From positions 62,001 through 126,000 of the forward strand of contig JAJXTV010000002.1 in the NCBI GenBank assembly GCA_021783515.1: DNA of 64,000 bases, in the 5' to 3' direction. The position numbers and the translations under genes were made by a program. This document shows positions 59,429 through 64,000 of the stretch, piece by piece. The stretch's first letter is position 1, and each line of letters starts with the position of its first letter. This stretch comes from Nitrospirota bacterium. GTDB taxonomy: Bacteria > Nitrospirota > Thermodesulfovibrionia > Thermodesulfovibrionales > UBA6898. The notes beneath the pieces are model-generated. The model searched no databases. It was not told the DNA's origin and worked only from the letters and a program-made list of their open reading frames with translations.

Positions 59429-61871
59429 AAAGAAAATAGGCAGGGGCGGGGTGACCCCGCCCGCACGTAAAAAGACGGAAGGGAAAAAAGCGGTGCAGGC
59501 GAAGGCGGGCCGGAAGACAGCGGACGAGAAAATTCTGGAGCTGAAGGGGCAGAAAGCCCTTCTGCGAGGCAGCGTCGGCGGCGGCCGGGTGCCCTCGCGG
59601 ATACTGGAAGAGCATATTCAGCAGGCGGTGCAGGACGGCGCCCGCGAGATGCATGTGATCGCCGACGGCCAGCACGGCATCGGCGGCAGGATCTGGCCGC
59701 GCGGCGAGACGGTGAAGATCGCCGTCGAAGGCCCGGTCGGCCAGCGTCTCGGCAGCATGGGCATGGACGGCACCGAGATCGTCGTGAAAAACAGCGTCTC
59801 GGACGACGCCGGCTGGGTCAACTGCGGCGCGAAGATCACCGTTTTAGGCGACGTGACGAACGGCGCATGGAACGCGGCTGCCCAGGGCACGCTCTATGTG
59901 CAGGGAAGCGGCGGCGCGCGCTGCGATACGATGACGAAGCATAACCCGCGGTTCGATCCCCCGCAGTCATGGTACTTCAGGAACGTCGGGGACTCCTTCG
60001 CCGAGTTCAAGGCGGGCGGCATCGCCGTCGTCTGCGGCGTGGATTCCAGGAACCCCGAAAACATCCTCGGCTACCGGCCCTGCGTCGGCATGGTCGGCGG
60101 CACGATCTATTTCCGCGGCCCGATCCAGGGCTATAGCGAGAAGGACGTGCAGCTCCTCGACCTCACGGACCAGGACTGGGAATGGCTGAAGACGAACATG
60201 AAGCCGTATCTCGAGGCGATCGACCGGATGTCGTACTACAGGGAACTGACGAAGTCTGCGGCTGACTGGAAGAAGCTGAGCTCCTATACGCCGCAGGAGA
60301 AGCGGAAGCGGAAATGGTTCAAGATGTCGACGACCGAATTCCGGAATAAGCACTGGGAGGAGTCGGTCGGCAAGGGAGGCATCTTCGGCGAATATCTCGA
60401 CCACGACCTCACGCTCCTTCCCTACATCACCACAGGGGCGGACAGGAGGAACAAGCCGGTCTGGTCGAACGAGAAATATTCTCCGCCCTGCGCGTACGCG
60501 TGCCCGACGCACATCCCCTCTCATAAAAGGGCGATGCTGATAAGGCAGGGGAGGCTGCAGGATTCGCTCGAGCTCGTCCTCAGGTACAGCCCGCTTCCGG
60601 CGACGGTCTGCGGGCAGATCTGCCCGAACCTCTGCATGCAGAGCTGCACCCGGGGCATGATCGATGCCCCTCTTGCGATCGACAAACTCGGCGGGCTCGC
60701 GCTGGACCTTCCGGCGCCGAAGAAGGAGAAGGCGACCGGCCATACGATCGCGGTGATCGGCGGCGGTCCTGCGGGCATGTCCGCGGCATGGCAGCTTGCG
60801 CTCAAGGGCCATACGGTCGATATCTTCGAGGCCGGTGACCGGCTCGGAGGCAAGATCGAATACTGCATCCCGAGGGAGCGGCTGCCGCACCAGATCCTCG
60901 AAAAAGAGGTGTCGCGCTTTAAGGAGCTCGGCGTCGGCGTCCACCTCAACACGAAGGTGACGAAGGAGAAGTTCGAGGAGCTCTACAAGAAATACGAGGT
61001 CGTGATCGTTGCGATCGGCGCGCACGAACCGAGGAAGATCGCCTTCCCCGGCTCTGAAGACATGATCGCGGCGTACGATTTTCTCAGGGACATCAACGCC
61101 GGCAAACGCCACGACCTTAAGGGCAGGAAGGTCGTCGTGATCGGGGCCGGAAACGTCGGCATGGACGTCGCGTCCGAGGCTTACAACATGGGCGCGGAGT
61201 CGGTCATCGCCGTCGACATCCAGAAGCCGGCCGCCTTCGGCCCGGAGATGGAGATCGCCAGGGCTAAGGGCACCAGTATCCTCTGGCCGAGGCTGACGGA
61301 ACGGTACGACAAGAGACAGAGGAAGCTCTTTTTCAAGGACGGCTCGTCTCTCGACGCCGACGTGGTCGTCATGTCGGTAGGCGACGTGCCCCAGCTCGGG
61401 TTCCTTCCGGCGTCGATCCATAACGAGCGGGGCTGGATCAAAGTGAATGACTCTTACCAGACCTCCGACGTGAAGGTCTTTGCGATCGGTGACGTCACCG
61501 GCCTCGGCCTCGTGACTCACGCGATCGGCCATGGCAGGCTTGCCGCGGAGTATATCCATCAGCAGGTGGCGCATGCGCCGCGGTGGCCCGAGGTCAAGCA
61601 GCCGATCGCCTACGAGAAGATCAAGAAGGAATACTACGACGCCTGCGCCGGGGACTTCACTCCGGAAGGTGAGGCGAACAAGTGCATGTCCTGCGCCACC
61701 TGCCGCGACTGCCATATGTGCGAGGCGACCTGCTACTGGGGGGCGATCTCCCGGCTCGAGCACCCCGGCGGCGCCTACGAATACGTGGTGGACGAGGCGA
61801 AATGCATCGGCTGCGGCTTCTGCGCCGGCGTCTGCCCCTGCGGCGTCTGGGAGATGATCGAAAACGTATAA
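59418..61871 (+). CDS. gltD: Glutamate synthase GXGXG domain fused to GltD-like NAD(P)H oxidoreductase
   Basis: An 817-residue fusion. After a Lys-rich lead (1-45) comes the GXGXG structural domain (about 50-240; GQHGIGGRIWPRGETV, GMDGTEIVVKN). Residues about 340-430 form the Cys-rich Fe-S domain typical of GltD (CAYACPTHIPSHKR, CGQICPNLCMQSCTRG). The FAD site is VIGGGPAGMSAAW (about 447) and the NAD(P)H site VIGAGNVGMDVAS (about 570). The C terminus has two more ferredoxin motifs (CMSCATCRDCHMCEATC and CIGCGFCAGVCPCG). It probably feeds NAD(P)H electrons to the FMN subunit. It overlaps the upstream gene by 11 bases. Confidence 0.9.
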   Translation: MPAKKKIGRGGVTPPARKKTEGKKAVQAKAGRKTADEKILELKGQKALLRGSVGGGRVPSRILEEHIQQAVQDGAREMHVIADGQHGIGGRIWPRGETVKIAVEGPVGQRLGSMGMDGTEIVVKNSVSDDAGWVNCGAKITVLGDVTNGAWNAAAQGTLYVQGSGGARCDTMTKHNPRFDPPQSWYFRNVGDSFAEFKAGGIAVVCGVDSRNPENILGYRPCVGMVGGTIYFRGPIQGYSEKDVQLLDLTDQDWEWLKTNMKPYLEAIDRMSYYRELTKSAADWKKLSSYTPQEKRKRKWFKMSTTEFRNKHWEESVGKGGIFGEYLDHDLTLLPYITTGADRRNKPVWSNEKYSPPCAYACPTHIPSHKRAMLIRQGRLQDSLELVLRYSPLPATVCGQICPNLCMQSCTRGMIDAPLAIDKLGGLALDLPAPKKEKATGHTIAVIGGGPAGMSAAWQLALKGHTVDIFEAGDRLGGKIEYCIPRERLPHQILEKEVSRFKELGVGVHLNTKVTKEKFEELYKKYEVVIVAIGAHEPRKIAFPGSEDMIAAYDFLRDINAGKRHDLKGRKVVVIGAGNVGMDVASEAYNMGAESVIAVDIQKPAAFGPEMEIARAKGTSILWPRLTERYDKRQRKLFFKDGSSLDADVVVMSVGDVPQLGFLPASIHNERGWIKVNDSYQTSDVKVFAIGDVTGLGLVTHAIGHGRLAAEYIHQQVAHAPRWPEVKQPIAYEKIKKEYYDACAGDFTPEGEANKCMSCATCRDCHMCEATCYWGAISRLEHPGGAYEYVVDEAKCIGCGFCAGVCPCGVWEMIENV

Positions 61872-61894
61872 GCGAAAATCAGCGCTCACGAAGG

Positions 61895-61916
61895 GGCGGC
61901 TGATCGGCCGCCTTTT
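61895..61916 (+). terminator. Terminator of the glutamate synthase operon
   Basis: A perfect 6-bp stem GGCGGC-TGATCG-GCCGCC is followed by TTTTCTATT, 23 bases after the stop of the last operon gene. Confidence 0.75.
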
Positions 61917-61939
61917 CTATTCCTGCCCGGAACGGTCTC

Positions 61940-62479
61940 CTAGTTTTTCTTCCCCAGTATATCGCATATCGCCTTTCCGAATTCCCTGTCGATCATGAAC
62001 GCGCCGTCGAGGTGCAGTTCGAGGATCGCGTCTATCTTTTCGATAAGGCCTATCATATACTTCATGCAGCCGACGATCTGGATGATCCTGATGTTCGGCA
62101 TGTCGAGCAGTCTGCTGATCTGCTCCCGTTCGGCTTCGCTCCTTCCGTATATCTCGTCGACGATGAGAATGAGTTCGTCACGGACAGGGAAGAGGGCGTC
62201 CATGCTGCGGACTATCCTGATGTCGCTTTTCAGGGAGAGGATGTAGGAGAGATATTTTTCGTAGCTGCCGGGTCGCGACTTTCCCTCGTAATCGACAGGA
62301 TTGCCTACGTAGCAGACGTTGGTCTTGTCCCGGACCGCCTGGACGGTATTGGTGATCTTGCCGACGCCTTTCACCCCGCAGACCAAAACGTTTTTGTAAC
62401 AGCCGACGACATTACGTATGTTGCCGGCACTGTCCCCGGTGAGAGGGATATGCGCACAGTCGACCTCTTTATTCTCCAT
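61940..62479 (-). CDS. P-loop-like protein with altered Walker A
   Basis: A 179-residue soluble protein. CGVKGVGKITN has the shape of a Walker A loop, but the Ser/Thr after the lysine is replaced by Ile; LILIVDEIYGR looks like Walker B. The overall order (VLVCGVKGVGK, then a strand with CYVGNP, then LIVDEIYG and IIQIVGCMKYM) resembles small AAA or ATP-binding domains. Start supported by AAGGA nine bases upstream. Family not recognised. It is convergent with the glutamate synthase operon and follows the partial glycosyltransferase gene on the minus strand. Confidence 0.6.
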   Translation of the reverse strand: MENKEVDCAHIPLTGDSAGNIRNVVGCYKNVLVCGVKGVGKITNTVQAVRDKTNVCYVGNPVDYEGKSRPGSYEKYLSYILSLKSDIRIVRSMDALFPVRDELILIVDEIYGRSEAEREQISRLLDMPNIRIIQIVGCMKYMIGLIEKIDAILELHLDGAFMIDREFGKAICDILGKKN

Positions 62480-62552
62480 AGCTTCGATCCTTCATGACGT
62501 CCTGCTATCAGTATATACGCAACGGAACATATTCTTCAAAGGGCTCAGCGGT

Positions 62553-64000
62553 TCATGGCCCGGCTGGCAGAAGCGACATTTCCTTTGCCTCGGGGACGGT
62601 AATCGCGACGACCTTCGGTTCCATCCAGAGAGGGTAGTAGTCGAAGTTCACGTCGTAGTCGCCGGCGATGACAGAATAGCGGCCGCGTCTGTTGCCGATA
62701 AGCTTCAGGTGGAAAGGCTCGTTCGACAGGAAGACGAACTCCTGCGCCTTGCCCGGATCTGACGAGACGTTCAGCACCGCGCCGGCCGACCCGGGCAGGA
62801 GATTGCGGACGCCGTCCGACAGAAGAAAGGTAGCCCCCGGGTGCCCCTTGAGGTAGTCGTAGGTGCTCCGGCGGTAGTCGATGGATGTCCTTGTCCTGAT
62901 TGTATCGGCTGCGTGAACCAGCCAGGCCGCATTCAGCACGAGCAGCCCGAACACGGCGGTCAGGAAGGCCGTCCGGACGGCCGATTTTTTCAGAATGCGG
63001 CCGCAGAACCCGATCCCTTCGGCCGAAAGGACCGCCATAAAGGGCGCGATCAGAAGCAGGTTCCTTACGGCCATGACATTCTGGCCGGAGAGATACAAAA
63101 GCCAGATCACCGGCGCCGAGAGGAATATCGCCACCCTCGGTATGCCGTCTTTTCCAAGCGAGACGGCTCCCGGCAGGACCATGAGGGAAAAAAAGAGCGC
63201 TATCGGCCAGTAATGCGAGAAGAGCACGAGCGAGAGATACTTGACGTTGAGGATGAAGTGTTCGGGCCCTCCGTGCACCGTAGAACTCCACCATCCTGCC
63301 CGGTAGATCGCCATCTGTTTCTTTACCTCATAGACGAAATAGACCGGCTGGAGAAGCGCGCCCGGCGTCGAGATGAAAAAAGAGAGGCAGAAGAGGCCGA
63401 CAAGCACCGGATATTCCGTCCAGGTCCGCGGGGCTGCGGCGGCAACCGCCCTTTTCCGCAGATAGGCATAGGTCAGGAGCGCCGGCAGCAGCATGACGCC
63501 TCCCGGGTACTTCGTGCCGCAGGCGACGCCGGCGGCGCATGCCGCGCATCTCAGCCAGAACCGGGAACGCGTCGGACTCTCCATCGAGGCGATCAGAAAC
63601 AGCACCGTCAGGACCCCGAATTGCATGAGTATTCCGTCGGGAGCGATCCACCTCGCGTGATAGGACACTTCCCAGGATGAGCCGAGCAGCGCCGCCGCGA
63701 TGAACGCCTGCAGCCGGCTTTTTCTCCAGAGCAGTGCCAGCAGGTAGGTCCAGATGACCGAGAGCAGCGTTACGACGATGAAGATCGACCTTACCTGAAG
63801 GAGGAAGTCGTTTTCTGTCATCGTACCGGTCCCGGGGGTGAGAATTTCCTTCCTGACCGGCGTCCCGTACCCGATGTCCGAGGAGAGGACGTCACGGACT
63901 GTCGCCCAGATGTCAGGCAGGAGCCTGCTCAGCGTGAGATAGTAGGTGACGGAGGGGTAGTTGTACATCTGGGGAAGCAGAGTGCCGGTCCTGAATGACT
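62553..64000 (-). CDS. Membrane glycosyltransferase-like protein, GT39/PMT type (partial)
   Basis: The reading frame is open to the right edge, so the N terminus is missing; upstream codons continue the frame (TGTLLPQ before MYNYPSV), so the track's Met is probably internal. The visible 480 residues have about 8-10 membrane helices and a soluble C-terminal part (about 370-480). LLPQMYNYPSVTYYL resembles the periplasmic loop of GT39/ArnT-like glycosyltransferases that use polyprenyl-phosphate sugars, followed by ARWIAPDGILMQFG. The acceptor cannot be told. Confident as a polytopic membrane protein, less so as to family. Confidence 0.6.
   Translation of the reverse strand, partial: SFRTGTLLPQMYNYPSVTYYLTLSRLLPDIWATVRDVLSSDIGYGTPVRKEILTPGTGTMTENDFLLQVRSIFIVVTLLSVIWTYLLALLWRKSRLQAFIAAALLGSSWEVSYHARWIAPDGILMQFGVLTVLFLIASMESPTRSRFWLRCAACAAGVACGTKYPGGVMLLPALLTYAYLRKRAVAAAAPRTWTEYPVLVGLFCLSFFISTPGALLQPVYFVYEVKKQMAIYRAGWWSSTVHGGPEHFILNVKYLSLVLFSHYWPIALFFSLMVLPGAVSLGKDGIPRVAIFLSAPVIWLLYLSGQNVMAVRNLLLIAPFMAVLSAEGIGFCGRILKKSAVRTAFLTAVFGLLVLNAAWLVHAADTIRTRTSIDYRRSTYDYLKGHPGATFLLSDGVRNLLPGSAGAVLNVSSDPGKAQEFVFLSNEPFHLKLIGNRRGRYSVIAGDYDVNFDYYPLWMEPKVVAITVPEAKEMSLLPAGP

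Noticed and set aside
59967-61889. 640-residue ORF on the minus strand
   Set aside because: It is antisense to the glutamate synthase fusion and shows no motif or ribosome site.
1-64000. CRISPR array, tRNA, rRNA, prophage or intact insertion sequence
   Set aside because: No regularly spaced repeats, cloverleaf or CCA-end pattern, rRNA-like sequence, transposase or phage gene was seen; short tRNAs could be missed by eye.

Overview
The window is a gene-dense, GC-rich stretch of bacterial chromosome with mostly housekeeping and central-metabolism genes. No rRNA, tRNA, CRISPR array, phage or intact insertion sequence is visible. Glutamyl-tRNA amidotransferase (gatAB), glutamate-1-semialdehyde heme synthesis (hemL, hemB), lipoproteins and outer-membrane efflux parts indicate a Gram-negative, non-alphaproteobacterial organism. 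IPTL-CTERM sorting tails, a membrane multiheme cytochrome, hypAB, a three-gene archaeal-type glutamate synthase and a DUF3786 iron-sulfur protein fit a Nitrospirota- or Desulfobacterota-like lineage. That assignment is inference.

Layout. 0-7 kb: partial cytochrome c, hemL, a PpiC-type lipoprotein foldase, PBP1A, tusA, transketolase and a small unlisted ORF. 7-12 kb: an orphan IPTL-CTERM fragment, a DUF2007/SspB-like pair, gatA-gatB and purC. 12-17.3 kb: a TPR protein, two unknowns, a phosphodiesterase-TPR-sulfotransferase fusion and a secreted IPTL-CTERM protein. 17.4-22 kb: glk flanked by inverted copies of a short repeat, ribD, DUF948-YtxH-hypA-hypB and a second TPR protein. 22-28.6 kb: a DOMON-like protein with a NahK-like kinase, an ABC-2 exporter and a secreted multi-Cache protein. 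28.8-35.6 kb: glgP-glgX-pta, which together take glycogen to hexose phosphate and acetyl-CoA to acetyl phosphate. 35.7-43.6 kb: an RND efflux operon with its own TolC and an extra HlyD adaptor, then a cation diffusion facilitator. 43.7-47 kb: a ChaN lipoprotein, a MobB-MobA fusion and a molybdopterin-binding protein. 47-49.6 kb: an IPTL-CTERM repeat protein, YajQ, a zinc-ribbon micro-ORF and a DUF3786 protein. 49.8-55 kb: cdaA-cdaR-glmM and comEC. 55-62 kb: a HesB-like protein with hemB, then divergently the glutamate synthase operon behind an attenuator-like leader. 62-64 kb: a P-loop-like protein and a partial membrane glycosyltransferase.

Most distinctive signals: (i) a promoter, strong intrinsic terminator and competing anti-terminator hairpin ahead of the glutamate synthase operon; (ii) a three-copy dispersed element whose small hairpin changes in a compensatory way between copies, two copies bracketing glk; (iii) an orphan IPTL-CTERM tail beside two intact IPTL-CTERM proteins; (iv) the 940-residue phosphodiesterase-TPR-sulfotransferase fusion; (v) two TPR proteins sharing a non-TPR RSNPINKY tail; (vi) promoter spacing that predicts leaderless mRNAs for the DUF2007 gene and possibly glk. 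No single region clearly forms an undescribed multi-gene system; these are candidates.
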